Part shown: in pieces, positions 18,013-27,633 of the stretch | Layout: every line of letters starts with the position of its first letter | How positions within the stretch are numbered: position 1 is the first letter of the stretch | Assembly (NCBI GenBank): GCA_910586045.1 | Contig: CAJUIH010000006.1 | Location: forward strand, 1 to 61,636 | DNA: 61,636 bases | Source of the DNA: an uncultured Eubacterium sp. | GTDB lineage: Bacteria > Bacillota > Clostridia > Lachnospirales > Lachnospiraceae | Reading direction: 5' to 3' | Position numbers and translations under genes: made by a program | Notes under the pieces: generated by a model | Told to the model about the DNA's origin: nothing | Database searches by the model: none | The model's input: only the letters and a program-made list of their open reading frames with translations

Positions 18013-18154
18013 TTCCAATACCTCCTTTTTCCAGCGCATAGCGGGATTTTACGCACTATGACTTCTTATTAGGCTGAACGATAATGACTTCTTCCCTAAA
18101 AGTATAGCTTACCGCTTGTCCACGCACAATTTTATTTCATCGGGTATTTTTGAC

Positions 18155-18195
18155 ATAAAAAAACAGATCCTCCCGTTTTACGGAACAGATCTGTT
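18155..18195 (-). terminator. Terminator of the gdpP-rplI-dnaB unit
   Basis: AACAGATC (18162-18169) pairs with GATCTGTT (18188-18195); the minus-strand copy is followed by seven T. Confidence 0.8.
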
Positions 18196-18266
18196 CTTAT
18201 TTTGTCGCCCTATGCGCAAAAAACGCATATTTTGAGGATCGGTGCAGATAACTTTTCCCGCCGTTC

Positions 18267-19598
18267 CTAATCTTTTTGCATATTTGCAAACTTCGTATAT
18301 TGCGGCAGCCATACTAAATTGATCGTACCAATCGGGCCGTTCCGCTGTTTCGCTATGATGATCTCCGCAATATTTTTTTTATCGGAATCCTTGTTATAAT
18401 AATCGTCACGATAAATAAACATAACCACATCCGCATCCTGCTCAATCGCCCCGGATTCACGCAGGTCGGACAACATCGGCCTATGGTCGGGCCTTTGCTC
18501 TACAGCGCGGCTCAACTGGGATAACGCAATGACCGGGACATGGAGTTCCCTTGCCAATGCTTTGAGCGCTCGGGAAATTTCGGAGATTTCCTGCTGCCTG
18601 GAATCTGTACGGCCGTTGCCGGACATTAACTGCAGATAATCGATAATGACAAGCTTGATATCATGTTCCAGCTTGTATTTACGGCATTTGGAACGCAGCT
18701 CCCCTATCGAGATCCCTGGCGTATCATCGATAATCAGATTGGAACGTCCAATGACACCCGCACTTTCAATCAGCTTCTCCCAGTCGGTATCAGACAGGCT
18801 TCCATTGCGCAGATCCTGGGCATCTACCCTGGATTCCAAAGAAAACAGACGGTTTACCAACTGCTCTTTTGACATCTCCAGACTAAAAATCACCGTAGGC
18901 AGGTTATCATGAAAAGCGGTATACTGCGCAATATTTAACACAAATGCCGTTTTGCCCATAGAAGGACGCGCCGCAATAAGAATCAGGTCGGAAAGCTGCA
19001 GGCCGGACATCCGGTAATCCAAGTCTATAAATCCGGTCGCAATCCCGGTTACATTTCCCTCAATCCTGGATGCCTTTTCAATCCGGTTTAACGCATTCAT
19101 GACAATCTGCTTGATCGGCATAAATTCTCCGCTGTCCTGGCTTTGCAGAAGCTGGAATATATTTTTTTCCGTGTTCGCAAAAATCGTTTCCACATCCTCT
19201 GTTCCCGCGTAGCACTCGTTTTGAATGCTTTCGGTTACTTTGATCAGCCTGCGCAGCATTGCTTTTTCTTTTACTATATTCGCGTAATAACGCACGTTTG
19301 CAGACGTAGGCACTGCCGCTACAAGGTCGCTGATATATCCAAGGCTGCTGATTTCAGGCGGTACATCTTTTTCTTTCAGTTTATTCTGCAGCGTTACAAA
19401 ATCAACCGGTTCGTTTTCATTAAATAATTCAACCATGGAATCAAACAGTACCCCATACTGGGAATGATAGAAATCTTCCGCCAAAAGCGTTTCACTGGCA
19501 GCCACAATCGCGGCACGGTCCATCATCATAGAACCGATGACAGACTGTTCCGCTTCGATACTGTTTGGCATTGTCCTTTTAATCAGTGCTTCATCCAT
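18267..19598 (-). CDS. dnaB: Replicative DNA helicase
   Basis: Hexameric 5'-3' helicase at the replication fork. 443 residues: an N-terminal helical domain (MPNSIEAEQSVIGSMM onwards) and a RecA-like C-terminal motor with Walker A ARPSMGKTAF near residue 205, Walker B LVIIDYLQLM near 315 and the arginine-containing SRAVEQRPDHRP segment. AGGATGA precedes the ATG. It follows rplI by 11 bases. Confidence 0.97.
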   Translation of the reverse strand: MDEALIKRTMPNSIEAEQSVIGSMMMDRAAIVAASETLLAEDFYHSQYGVLFDSMVELFNENEPVDFVTLQNKLKEKDVPPEISSLGYISDLVAAVPTSANVRYYANIVKEKAMLRRLIKVTESIQNECYAGTEDVETIFANTEKNIFQLLQSQDSGEFMPIKQIVMNALNRIEKASRIEGNVTGIATGFIDLDYRMSGLQLSDLILIAARPSMGKTAFVLNIAQYTAFHDNLPTVIFSLEMSKEQLVNRLFSLESRVDAQDLRNGSLSDTDWEKLIESAGVIGRSNLIIDDTPGISIGELRSKCRKYKLEHDIKLVIIDYLQLMSGNGRTDSRQQEISEISRALKALARELHVPVIALSQLSRAVEQRPDHRPMLSDLRESGAIEQDADVVMFIYRDDYYNKDSDKKNIAEIIIAKQRNGPIGTINLVWLPQYTKFANMQKD

Positions 19599-19609
19599 CG
19601 CGCTTCATC

Positions 19610-20056
19610 CTAATCTTCTACTACATGCACTTTTAAAGTACCTGTTACCTGCGGATGCAGCTTAATCGGAATATCATAAAATCCAAGCGCGCGGATCGGT
19701 TCCTCCAACTGCATTTTTTTCTTGTCCAAATCCAACGCAAGCTGTTTCTTTGCTTCTGTAGAAATCTCTTTTGTAGAAACAGATCCGAACGTCCGTCCGC
19801 CTTCGCCCGCCTTGATCTTTACTTCCACCTGCTTTCCTTTTAAATCCTCCGCCAATTGTTTCGCTGCCGCAAGATCCTCTGCCGCCATTTTTTGTGCGTG
19901 GCGGTTACGCAGCTTCAAATCGTTGAGCGCCTGCTTTGTCGCTTCTACACCAAGATTTTTCTTAATCAGCATATTGCGTCCGTACGAATCGCTTACCTGT
20001 ACGATCTCATCCTTTTTGCCGACAGATTTCACATCTTCTAATAATATGACTTTCAT
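19610..20056 (-). CDS. rplI: 50S ribosomal protein L9
   Basis: 148 residues with the N-terminal L9 signature (MKVILLEDVKSVGKKDEIVQVSDSYGRNMLI) from residue 1, the long connecting helix (about 40-75) and a C-terminal domain. Its ATG overlaps the gdpP stop by four bases (ATGA), so translation is coupled to gdpP. Normal length. Confidence 0.97.
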   Translation of the reverse strand: MKVILLEDVKSVGKKDEIVQVSDSYGRNMLIKKNLGVEATKQALNDLKLRNRHAQKMAAEDLAAAKQLAEDLKGKQVEVKIKAGEGGRTFGSVSTKEISTEAKKQLALDLDKKKMQLEEPIRALGFYDIPIKLHPQVTGTLKVHVVED

Positions 20057-22104
20057 TTTTCTATTTCTCCTTTTTCTATCATTTCGTCCAAAATCTGACG
20101 TATTTTTCGTTTGGCTTCTTCTACACTGCAGTTTGGAAGCTGCGCGCCGGCAATATTCGCGTGTCCGCCGCCGCCCAAGCGTTCCATGATAAGCTGCACA
20201 TTAATTTCATCAATGGAACGGGAACTGATAAAAATCTTGTTCTGATATTCCGTTAGTACAAAGGAAGCTTTGATCCCGATAATATTCAATAATTCATTCG
20301 CCGACTGCGCGCATACGACCGTAGGGCTTTCCACTACATCTGCCGGACAAACCGATATCGCAAACGCTCCATGGTATACTTCCGCATGGCGCATGACCTC
20401 TGCCCTTGCTTTATAATCAGACATATCGTTGCGCAGCATTTTCCGCACCCTTGTCACTTCCGCCCCGCAGCGTCTTAAATATGCCGCGGCTTCAAAAGTA
20501 CGCACCCCCGTTTTTTGCATAAAGTTATTCGTATCTATAAGTATACCCGCATAAATCGCATCGGCCTCACAAGTAGCGAGCCTTATATTTTCTGTAAAAT
20601 ACTGCAGAATTTCCGCGATCATTTCACAGGTTGAGGAAGCATACGGTTCTATATAAGAAAGAATCGGGTTTTCCACAACGTCACTGTTTTGCCTGTGATG
20701 GTCGAATACCACAATGGATTTTGTTTTTTTCAAAATTTCAGGGCAATCCGTATAGCTTGGCCGGTTTGTATCCACAACCATAACCAGCGTATTGTTGTTG
20801 GTCAGTTCTACCGCGTCTTCGCTTTTTATAAACATATCGGACATATAGCCGTTTTCAACGGAAAAACACTCTTTGATCGGGCGCAGGGACGTCGTCACCT
20901 CATTCAGGACGATCTGCACCTTTTTATCAAGCACACGGCCCGCACAGTAGACACCGATGGCCGCTCCAAAGGAATCGACATCCGCAATATGATGCCCCAT
21001 GACTATGACATGGCTGCGGCTTTCGATTATTTCACGCAGCGCATGCGCTTTGACGCGTGCTTTTACCCGTGTATTTTTGTCTACCTGTTTGGAACTGCCG
21101 CCATAATAGGTAATCTGTTCTCCCTCTTTGATTACAACCTGGTCTCCGCCGCGGCCCAGCGCCAGCCCGATTGCCATGCGCGCATACTCATAATTTTGAT
21201 TATACGTATCGCCCGTATTCCCAATCCCGATACTCAGGGTAACCGCCATTTCGTTTCCGACTTTTACCGTTTTTACTTCTTCCAGAATACTGAACCTGTC
21301 TTCTTCCATTTTCGGCAGGTACATATTCCGAAATACGACAAAATACTTATCTTTTTCTACTTTACGTACCAAACCGTCCATTCCGGAAAAATATTTGTTC
21401 ACTTTCCGGTCGATCAATGCGATTAAAAGCGACTGCTTGACATCTTCAATGCTGTTCATTGCTTCTTCGAAATTATCAATATAAACAAGCGCGGCAACCA
21501 TTTTCTGGTCGTCATTTTCCCGTATATAACGGTTTAGCTGTGTTTCATCATACAGATACAGCGCCGTCAGATACTCTTCACTGCCCTCCACCGATATCAT
21601 TTGATTATCCGGTGTAATACTGGAAAATTCCAGTCTTTTAAGCCTTGCGCGAAATTCATGCTCCCCCCAGGTAATATGAAGCTGGGATTCCATTTTGTTT
21701 TTCTGTATAATCTCTCTTGTAATCGAAGAAAATACAGATGTAATGGATTTGTGGTAATCTTTGCTTTTTCCGGTCAGCTCCGCGAAACGCTCGTTGATCC
21801 ACAGTATTTTGCCGGTATAGTCTATCAGAGCATACGCAATATCAAATTCATTTAAAAGTTTTTTCTGCACCGTACCGTACTGTGTCGCAAAATTAACCAG
21901 TTCATTCAGAAATATCGGCTTATTTTTATGATAGTTTACAGTTACAATTATAAAGTAAACCAGTATAAAAGCAGATACCGCCAATCCGGATTCCATCTGG
22001 TAAACATACATTGGAATATTGAGCAATACCAGCAGGATGGTAAGCAGAATCGGGCCAAGCATATAATTTCTAAGGCGTCCTTTCATGACTATGTTGTTTT
22101 TCAT
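20053..22104 (-). CDS. gdpP: Cyclic-di-AMP phosphodiesterase (GdpP)
   Basis: 683 residues. Two N-terminal membrane helices (about 12-52), a PAS-like domain (about 75-150), a degenerate GGDEF domain (about 170-300) and a C-terminal DHH/DHHA1 phosphodiesterase: GHHIADVDSFGAAIG, VVDTNRPSYTD, FDHHRQ, and GGGGHANIAGAQ. Degrades the second messenger c-di-AMP at the membrane. The gdpP-rplI-dnaB order is the usual one in Firmicutes. Confidence 0.96.
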   Translation of the reverse strand: MKNNIVMKGRLRNYMLGPILLTILLVLLNIPMYVYQMESGLAVSAFILVYFIIVTVNYHKNKPIFLNELVNFATQYGTVQKKLLNEFDIAYALIDYTGKILWINERFAELTGKSKDYHKSITSVFSSITREIIQKNKMESQLHITWGEHEFRARLKRLEFSSITPDNQMISVEGSEEYLTALYLYDETQLNRYIRENDDQKMVAALVYIDNFEEAMNSIEDVKQSLLIALIDRKVNKYFSGMDGLVRKVEKDKYFVVFRNMYLPKMEEDRFSILEEVKTVKVGNEMAVTLSIGIGNTGDTYNQNYEYARMAIGLALGRGGDQVVIKEGEQITYYGGSSKQVDKNTRVKARVKAHALREIIESRSHVIVMGHHIADVDSFGAAIGVYCAGRVLDKKVQIVLNEVTTSLRPIKECFSVENGYMSDMFIKSEDAVELTNNNTLVMVVDTNRPSYTDCPEILKKTKSIVVFDHHRQNSDVVENPILSYIEPYASSTCEMIAEILQYFTENIRLATCEADAIYAGILIDTNNFMQKTGVRTFEAAAYLRRCGAEVTRVRKMLRNDMSDYKARAEVMRHAEVYHGAFAISVCPADVVESPTVVCAQSANELLNIIGIKASFVLTEYQNKIFISSRSIDEINVQLIMERLGGGGHANIAGAQLPNCSVEEAKRKIRQILDEMIEKGEIEK

Positions 22105-22205
22105 TTTCTGCCGATTTCACCTTTCCAAAAAGATAGTATTTATTATAGCATGATTGCGGAATTATGAAAAGGATTATCTTTGAATCAATTTTATAAAATT
22201 TTTGG

Positions 22206-22234
22206 TTGACATTTACTAAATTTTCCTATATTAT
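22206..22234 (+). promoter_or_regulatory. Promoter of the marR-MATE operon
   Basis: Perfect TTGACA (22206-22211), 17-base spacer and TATTAT (22229-22234). Confidence 0.85.
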
Positions 22235-22249
22235 GTAGCATGCTACATA
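22232..22249. promoter_or_regulatory. Palindromic operator, probably for the MarR protein
   Basis: An 18-bp perfect palindrome, TATGTAGCATGCTACATA, overlaps the -10 box and the transcription start, directly upstream of the MarR gene. This position fits autorepression; binding is inferred. Confidence 0.75.
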
Positions 22250-22268
22250 TTTGAAAGGAGCACTCCAT

Positions 22269-22703
22269 ATGGATGAACTCAGATGTTATTTTAAGAAAAT
22301 ACACAACCAGCTTGATACCGGCTTCACCCGAGCGCTGCAAAAGCATGAACTGACCTGCACGCAGTTTGACCTGATGTTGTATCTGTCCCAGAATACCGGA
22401 AAACAGACCACCCTGACCGATATTTCCACCCATTTCGGCGTAAAGCATACAAGCGTCATCCATGTGCTGAAAATTTTAGAAAAAAAGGAATTAATTCTAA
22501 AAAGCGCTTCTGCCGATGCCAGGGCCAAAGTAATTACTCTGACAGACAATGGCAGGCAGACCTTGGAGGAATTTGTAAAAAGAAAACCCTTATTAAATGA
22601 AATCATGTTTGCCGGACTTTCAGACAACGATCTTAAAATCCTAAAAAAGATGCTCAAACAGATCCATAAAAATCTGGAGTCCGATGCATTTCAAACATTT
22701 TAA
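22269..22703 (+). CDS. MarR-family transcriptional regulator
   Basis: 144 residues with a winged helix-turn-helix (about 30-100): QFDLMLYLSQNTGKQTTLTDIS, then VKHTSVIHVLKILEKKELI as the recognition helix and DARAKVITLTDNGRQ as the wing. The ATG at 22269 is preferred over a TTG at 22251 because AAAGGAG sits eight bases before it. It is followed after 23 bases by a MATE exporter, a common pairing in which the regulator represses until a toxic ligand binds. Confidence 0.92.
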   Translation: MDELRCYFKKIHNQLDTGFTRALQKHELTCTQFDLMLYLSQNTGKQTTLTDISTHFGVKHTSVIHVLKILEKKELILKSASADARAKVITLTDNGRQTLEEFVKRKPLLNEIMFAGLSDNDLKILKKMLKQIHKNLESDAFQTF

Positions 22704-22726
22704 GACAAAAAGGAGAGATTTACAGT

Positions 22727-24082
22727 ATGAAAGACAAAACTACAGAAATTTTTCGGGACGCACCTGTTCCCAAAGCCGTGATCAGCAATGTCATTCCATC
22801 GATTGTCAGTATGATTATGGTATTGATCTATAATCTGGCTGATACGTTTTTTATCGGACAAACCAAAGACGCCTATATGGTAGCCGCCGTTTCGGTAGCG
22901 ACCCCGGCTTTTTTACTCTTTATGGCTGTCGGAATGCTGTTTGGAATCGGCGGTACTTCCCTGATTTCCAGGACACTCGGAGAAGGGCATGAAGAAAAAG
23001 CGAAAAACGCTTCTTCGTTTTGTTTTTGGAGCGGGCTTTGCATTGGAATCATCGCAATGGTCGTGATCTTTTTTGCGGCTGCTCCGGTCAGCATGGCAAT
23101 CGGCGCCAGCGCGGATACGGTTGGCTACGCTTCCGAGTATTTGCGTATTGTATCCACAGCCATTCCATTTCTGATCCTCAGCAACAGCTTCAGCAATATT
23201 ATCCGCGCGGAAGGAAACGCGCAGGTTGCGATGATGGGGATGATTATCGGAAACCTAATCAATATTATTCTGGATCCGGTTATGATTCTTGGTTTTGGAT
23301 GGAATGTAGCGGGCGCTGCCATTGCGACCGTTCTTGGAAATGTATTTGCGGCTGTTTTTTATATCCGCCATCTGCTTTCTAAAAAAGCCATGCTCTCTAT
23401 CCACCCGAAATATTTCCATGCCGCAGACGGTATTGCCGCAGGGGTCTTTGCGATTGGCATCCCGGCATCGCTCAACAGCATACTGATGAGCCTTTCCAAT
23501 ATTGTAGTAAACAACATTATGTCCAGCTACGGCGATATGGCGGTAGCCGGACTGGGTGTGGCGATGAAAGTAAATATGATTGTTGTTATGCTGTTAATTG
23601 GACTTGGAACCGGAATCCAGCCAATTTTAGGCTATTGCTTTGGTGCCGGACAGCGGGCGCGTTTTCTGGCTGTTTTGAAGTTTTCGCTGGCGCTTGCATT
23701 TGGAATGAGCGCCGTGATGACTGTCGTCTGCTATTTTGGAGCGGATCCTCTGGTCCATGCATTTTTGGAAGATGCGGACGCATTTTCTTATGGAATGTCA
23801 TTTGCCCGTATTTATATTTATTCCGGCCCGGTACTTGGCCTGATGTTTGTATTTGTCAACGCAATCCAGTCAACCGGGGCGGCTTTGCCGGCGCTGATTT
23901 TGTCCATTAGCCGCCAGGGGTTGATTTATTTGCCGGTATTGTTTTTGTTCCAGAATATTTTTCATACCGCAGCGATGTTAGCTGCCGCGCAGCCGATTAC
24001 GGATTATTTGACGACCGCGTTGTCTTTTGTGCTGTTTTTATTTACGTATCGGAAGTATTTTCCGAAAGAGGCTGCGGTCTGA
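22727..24082 (+). CDS. MATE-family multidrug efflux transporter
   Basis: 451 residues with about twelve membrane helices in two homologous halves. The first half has IVSMIMVLIYNLADTFFIGQ, the second IPASLNSILMSLSNIVVNNI, both typical of the clostridial MATE branch. It would export cationic drugs or metabolites using a Na+ or H+ gradient. AAAGGAGAG precedes the ATG. Downstream of and co-transcribed with the MarR gene. Confidence 0.93.
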   Translation: MKDKTTEIFRDAPVPKAVISNVIPSIVSMIMVLIYNLADTFFIGQTKDAYMVAAVSVATPAFLLFMAVGMLFGIGGTSLISRTLGEGHEEKAKNASSFCFWSGLCIGIIAMVVIFFAAAPVSMAIGASADTVGYASEYLRIVSTAIPFLILSNSFSNIIRAEGNAQVAMMGMIIGNLINIILDPVMILGFGWNVAGAAIATVLGNVFAAVFYIRHLLSKKAMLSIHPKYFHAADGIAAGVFAIGIPASLNSILMSLSNIVVNNIMSSYGDMAVAGLGVAMKVNMIVVMLLIGLGTGIQPILGYCFGAGQRARFLAVLKFSLALAFGMSAVMTVVCYFGADPLVHAFLEDADAFSYGMSFARIYIYSGPVLGLMFVFVNAIQSTGAALPALILSISRQGLIYLPVLFLFQNIFHTAAMLAAAQPITDYLTTALSFVLFLFTYRKYFPKEAAV

Positions 24083-24100
24083 AAAAAGGATAAAACCGTT

Positions 24101-25744
24101 TTATTGGATCTCCATTACCGTATGCAGTCCATCTTCTTCTTTGGAATAGGAAAATGTTATGGTATCCCCCGGTTGGTATTGAATAATCTGGATGAGACTG
24201 CGGTCTGACATATTGACGTCGAATACACCCTCTTTGTTTTCCAGCGCTATATAATAATGTGTATTTCCTTCGATTACGACAGGGGCCGCAGCTTTGATTT
24301 TGCCGGTGACGGATTCAAATACATCACTGTTGGTGCTTTCTGAGATCCCGTTTGTCGCAAGTAGCCGCGTATAGGATTTTTCACATTCTTTTACGGTATC
24401 GCCGATTGCTACCCATTGGTATTTTTGTACATTCACCATCGCGTATTTTTTTACGAGGCCCGCGCCGTCTTTGAGCGCCATAAAATAGGTCGGCTCGTCG
24501 GAGATATTTAATAATAATGGGAATGTCGCCTGATAGCCGAGATTTTGTACCTGTCCCTCCGCGGACGACATGGCGGAGTCTTCGATGGCCCCTTCCACTT
24601 TATAGTATTTTGTTTCCATTGTACGCTGGTTCATCAGGACAAAGCCGACGTTGGACTGGTCCCCGCTTACAGACGTCACGCCTGTATAGACCCATACATC
24701 GTCATCCAGGGCAATATAATTAAAACCGTTTGTCGCTTTCAGACAGTCTTTCTGCCCTAGGATACTGTTAAAAAATCCATGCTTGTAGATGCCGTAATAA
24801 TTATAAAGTTCGGTCAGCAGCTCCGCAGAGTATACTTTGTCGATCCAGTTTGGGACATCCTGCACCGCATAGTCTGTACATTCTCCGGTTATGGCGTTGC
24901 ACAATACGACGTTTCCCACTGTCTGGCCTCCAAACAGGCCGATATTGAATTTTTTTACCGGGCATACCCAGTAAGGCGTTCCCTCATCGTTGATTTCAAA
25001 AAAGATCTGGTCGTCAAATATATAGGTCGGATAATGAAAACGCAGGTGACGGTAGATGTTGCGGTTAAAGTATTCGGATTTGGAATATTTGATCGGCTGG
25101 TCCAGCTTGACACATTCGGTATTCTGCGTGGCCATATCAATCCGGATATATGCCGGAATGCCTTTTTTTTGGTTTGTCAGCCATTTGATCTCGCTTGCGT
25201 ATACTAACGGCGTAACACGCACCGGCATATCCTGATAGTTAATCTGCGTATAATCGGAACCGACTTCAAACTGGGATACCATGTCTACCATGCTGCCCAT
25301 CTTGCGGTTGCCGAGCAGTTCCGCTGAACTTTTATCCAGCAGCGGTATGGTATTGTAGTTGGTCTGCTTGATATCCTGTGTAAAATCGCTTTCTTCGACC
25401 TGCATAAGTTTCTGGTATTGATCCGCATTCACAATCGGAGAAGATAAAATACTTCCGATACAGTAAACCGCAAGCGTAATCAAAAATAAGCCTGCGCCGA
25501 TTTTAACGGATTTTAACTGTTTGAGCAGCCGCTCTTTTTTATCGATCGGCACAACATTACTAACTGCCCGTCTGCGTAGCTGTACCAGAGCGCTGATTGC
25601 TGTAAGAAATAAAATGATAACCTCTAGCGCTGCCCAAAATCCCGTTGAATGTATATTAACGGCGGGTAATGCAACATAATAATAGATGCCGATCAGCGCC
25701 AGAACCAAACACGCCAATCCTATTTTTTTTGCTATTTTTTTCAT
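24101..25744 (-). CDS. Uncharacterised membrane protein with large outer domain
   Basis: 547 residues. Three hydrophobic segments near the N-terminus (about 8-28, 36-54 and 80-100), followed by a roughly 440-residue soluble region, probably outside the membrane, rich in beta-type sequence. I do not recognise a family or a catalytic motif. The ATG at 25744 overlaps the stop of the DHH phosphoesterase gene (ATGA), so the two are translationally coupled; an alternative, longer start lies at 25801. GAGAGGGATCTT precedes the ATG. Confidence 0.8.
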   Translation of the reverse strand: MKKIAKKIGLACLVLALIGIYYYVALPAVNIHSTGFWAALEVIILFLTAISALVQLRRRAVSNVVPIDKKERLLKQLKSVKIGAGLFLITLAVYCIGSILSSPIVNADQYQKLMQVEESDFTQDIKQTNYNTIPLLDKSSAELLGNRKMGSMVDMVSQFEVGSDYTQINYQDMPVRVTPLVYASEIKWLTNQKKGIPAYIRIDMATQNTECVKLDQPIKYSKSEYFNRNIYRHLRFHYPTYIFDDQIFFEINDEGTPYWVCPVKKFNIGLFGGQTVGNVVLCNAITGECTDYAVQDVPNWIDKVYSAELLTELYNYYGIYKHGFFNSILGQKDCLKATNGFNYIALDDDVWVYTGVTSVSGDQSNVGFVLMNQRTMETKYYKVEGAIEDSAMSSAEGQVQNLGYQATFPLLLNISDEPTYFMALKDGAGLVKKYAMVNVQKYQWVAIGDTVKECEKSYTRLLATNGISESTNSDVFESVTGKIKAAAPVVIEGNTHYYIALENKEGVFDVNMSDRSLIQIIQYQPGDTITFSYSKEEDGLHTVMEIQ

Positions 25745-26718
25745 AAGATCCCTCTTTTCATTTGCTCGGCCTGCTGCATAAACTTTTCTTCGATTACGCA
25801 AAGCCCCGCGGGTATTTTTTGCAGGTTTTCCGCTGGAATAAAGCCGCCGGCCATAGCCTGATGGCCTCCTCCGTTTCCATATTCCTCCAATACGCTGTGT
25901 ACGAGACTTCCCGCGTCAATCGCGCGAATCTCGCTGCGCACGGAAAACTTTACCCCGTCTTTGCGCACGGCATAGACGATGGCAAGGTCTACCACGTTTA
26001 AAGACAATATAAAATCGGAAATAATCGCGATTAAAGCGTCCGGACAATCCAGCGGTATACAAGCAAATCCGACTCCATCCCGAATCCTGATATTGTCGAT
26101 CGCGGCTCCGTATGCCTGCAGGTCACTCAGTTCCATTACATCTTTGTACATTGTCCCTATCTTTTCCACGTCGGCCAGTTTATATACATAAGAAAACATA
26201 TCTATATCCAAATCAGTAGTACCGCGGATAAAATCATTCGTATCCATTTTAATCCCGTACGCGAGCGCGGCTGCTACTGTCTTTGTCATCGTCGTACCTG
26301 TCCGATAGAAATATTCGGCAATCAATGTGGCACAGGCACCCGCCTGCCGTACATCTTTATATTGATAATCACAGGCAATGTAAGTCGGATGATGGTCAAT
26401 GCATGCTACTTCATCCCCGATAAAATCCGTAATATTCGCATTGTATTTTTGGGAATCTACAGTAACAATATAATCTTTTGGCGTCATTTCGGCTATTTTA
26501 TCCGAAGCAAGCACATCAATTCCAAAAACCTGAAACATCTTTTTTGTACTTAAAGTCCGCACTGTCCCGTCATAGCAGATCTGTGCGTCTACGCCATGCT
26601 GCTTTAAGAAGCTTTGCAGCCCAAATGCGCTTGCTACCGCGTCCGGATCCGGGTAATTATGGGTCTGGATATAGCTTTTATGACCTTTTAAAATCGCTAC
26701 CAGTTGAAAAGGATCCAT
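25741..26718 (-). CDS. DHH-family phosphoesterase, NrnA-like
   Basis: 325 residues. DHH motifs: THNYPDPDAVASAFGL near residue 20, VDSQKYNANI near 90, CIDHHPTY near 110 and the C-terminal DHHA1 GGGHQAMAGG near 280. This is the family of nano-RNase and pAp or pGpG/pApA phosphatases; the exact substrate cannot be read from the sequence. GGGAGGAAGCCT precedes the ATG. It could degrade the pApA made by GdpP, encoded 4 kb away, but that is inference. Confidence 0.88.
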   Translation of the reverse strand: MDPFQLVAILKGHKSYIQTHNYPDPDAVASAFGLQSFLKQHGVDAQICYDGTVRTLSTKKMFQVFGIDVLASDKIAEMTPKDYIVTVDSQKYNANITDFIGDEVACIDHHPTYIACDYQYKDVRQAGACATLIAEYFYRTGTTMTKTVAAALAYGIKMDTNDFIRGTTDLDIDMFSYVYKLADVEKIGTMYKDVMELSDLQAYGAAIDNIRIRDGVGFACIPLDCPDALIAIISDFILSLNVVDLAIVYAVRKDGVKFSVRSEIRAIDAGSLVHSVLEEYGNGGGHQAMAGGFIPAENLQKIPAGLCVIEEKFMQQAEQMKRGIL

Positions 26719-26766
26719 AGGCTTCCTCCCGAATGTCTGTTTTTACCGTACGCATAATGATAATAA

Positions 26767-26798
26767 AACCACCACACAGTTTCATCCATGTGGTGGTT
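26767..26798 (-). terminator. Terminator of the rpsF-ssb-rpsR operon
   Basis: A perfect 10-bp stem (AACCACCACA / TGTGGTGGTT), followed on the minus strand by TTTTATTA. Confidence 0.85.
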
Positions 26799-26802
26799 CG
26801 TA

Positions 26803-27060
26803 TTAATCCTGTACGTATGGCATTAATGCTACATGGCGAGCCCTTTTGATCGCTGATGTAAGCGCTCTTTGGTGCTTCGCACAATTTCCTGTAATCCTTC
26901 TTGGAAGGATCTTTCCTCTTTCAGAAATATATCTTTTTAATTTATTGACGTCTTTATAATCAATCACGTTATCCTTGCCGCAGAAGACGCACACTTTTTT
27001 TCTTCTGTGCATAGTTCTTCTGCGCGGATTATCGCTTCTGTCATTTCTGTTGAAAGCCAT
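26803..27060 (-). CDS. rpsR: 30S ribosomal protein S18
   Basis: 85 residues with the S18 core: KVCVFCGKDNVIDYKDVN, LKRYISERGKILPRRITG and the basic KHQRALTSAIKRARHVALMPY end. It keeps a CxxC pair (CVFC), the zinc-binding form of the N-terminus being partial. Last gene of the operon; AGCAGGAGG precedes the ATG. Confidence 0.97.
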   Translation of the reverse strand: MAFNRNDRSDNPRRRTMHRRKKVCVFCGKDNVIDYKDVNKLKRYISERGKILPRRITGNCAKHQRALTSAIKRARHVALMPYVQD

Positions 27061-27106
27061 AATTATTACCTCCTGCTATCATCCGGCCTATACAGCCGGT
27101 ATCTGG

Positions 27107-27613
27107 TTAATTAAACGGCAATTCTTCGTCAATGCCATCCGGTATATTCATAAACCCGTCGTCTGCCGCACTTGGCATCGGACGGTCTGCCGGAACATAC
27201 CCGCTGCCCATACCGCCTGTATTGCCCATATGGCTCATATTGCCTGCATTGCCCATATTGCCTGTATATTCTGCACTTGCGTTCTTACTTTCCGCAAACT
27301 CGTGGTCTTCGACAACGACGTCCGTTGTATATACTTTCTGTCCATCCTGCCTTACATAGCTTCCTGTCTGGATTCTACCGGTAACCGCGATTTTGATCCC
27401 TTTGCGTAAAAACCGCTCCGCGAATTCCGCTGCACGGCCAAATGCCACACAACTGATAAAATCGGCCGTCTGCTGGTTTTCCCCGCCGTTATTTCTTACA
27501 AAACGCCTGTCTACCGCCAATGTATATTTTGCAACCGCCGTTGCCTGTTCTCCCTGAGAGTATCGGATTTCCGGATCTCTGGTTAATCGCCCCATAAGTA
27601 TTACTTTATTCAT
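27107..27613 (-). CDS. ssb: Single-stranded DNA-binding protein
   Basis: 168 residues. An N-terminal OB fold (about 1-108: MNKVILMGRLTRDPEIRYSQ ... FISCVAFGRAAEFAERFLRKG) and a flexible Gly/Met/Asn-rich linker that includes short repeats of the form GNMGNAGNMSHMGN. The acidic tip reads DGIDEELPFN, the typical partner-binding DDDLPF-like tail. Lies between rpsF and rpsR, the usual arrangement. Confidence 0.96.
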   Translation of the reverse strand: MNKVILMGRLTRDPEIRYSQGEQATAVAKYTLAVDRRFVRNNGGENQQTADFISCVAFGRAAEFAERFLRKGIKIAVTGRIQTGSYVRQDGQKVYTTDVVVEDHEFAESKNASAEYTGNMGNAGNMSHMGNTGGMGSGYVPADRPMPSAADDGFMNIPDGIDEELPFN

Positions 27614-27633
27614 ACTTCGATCTCCTTTATCGA

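Noticed and set aside
20689..21426. 245-codon frame antisense to gdpP
   Set aside because: The gdpP gene is clear by motifs; the antisense frame has no ribosome binding site and unusual composition.
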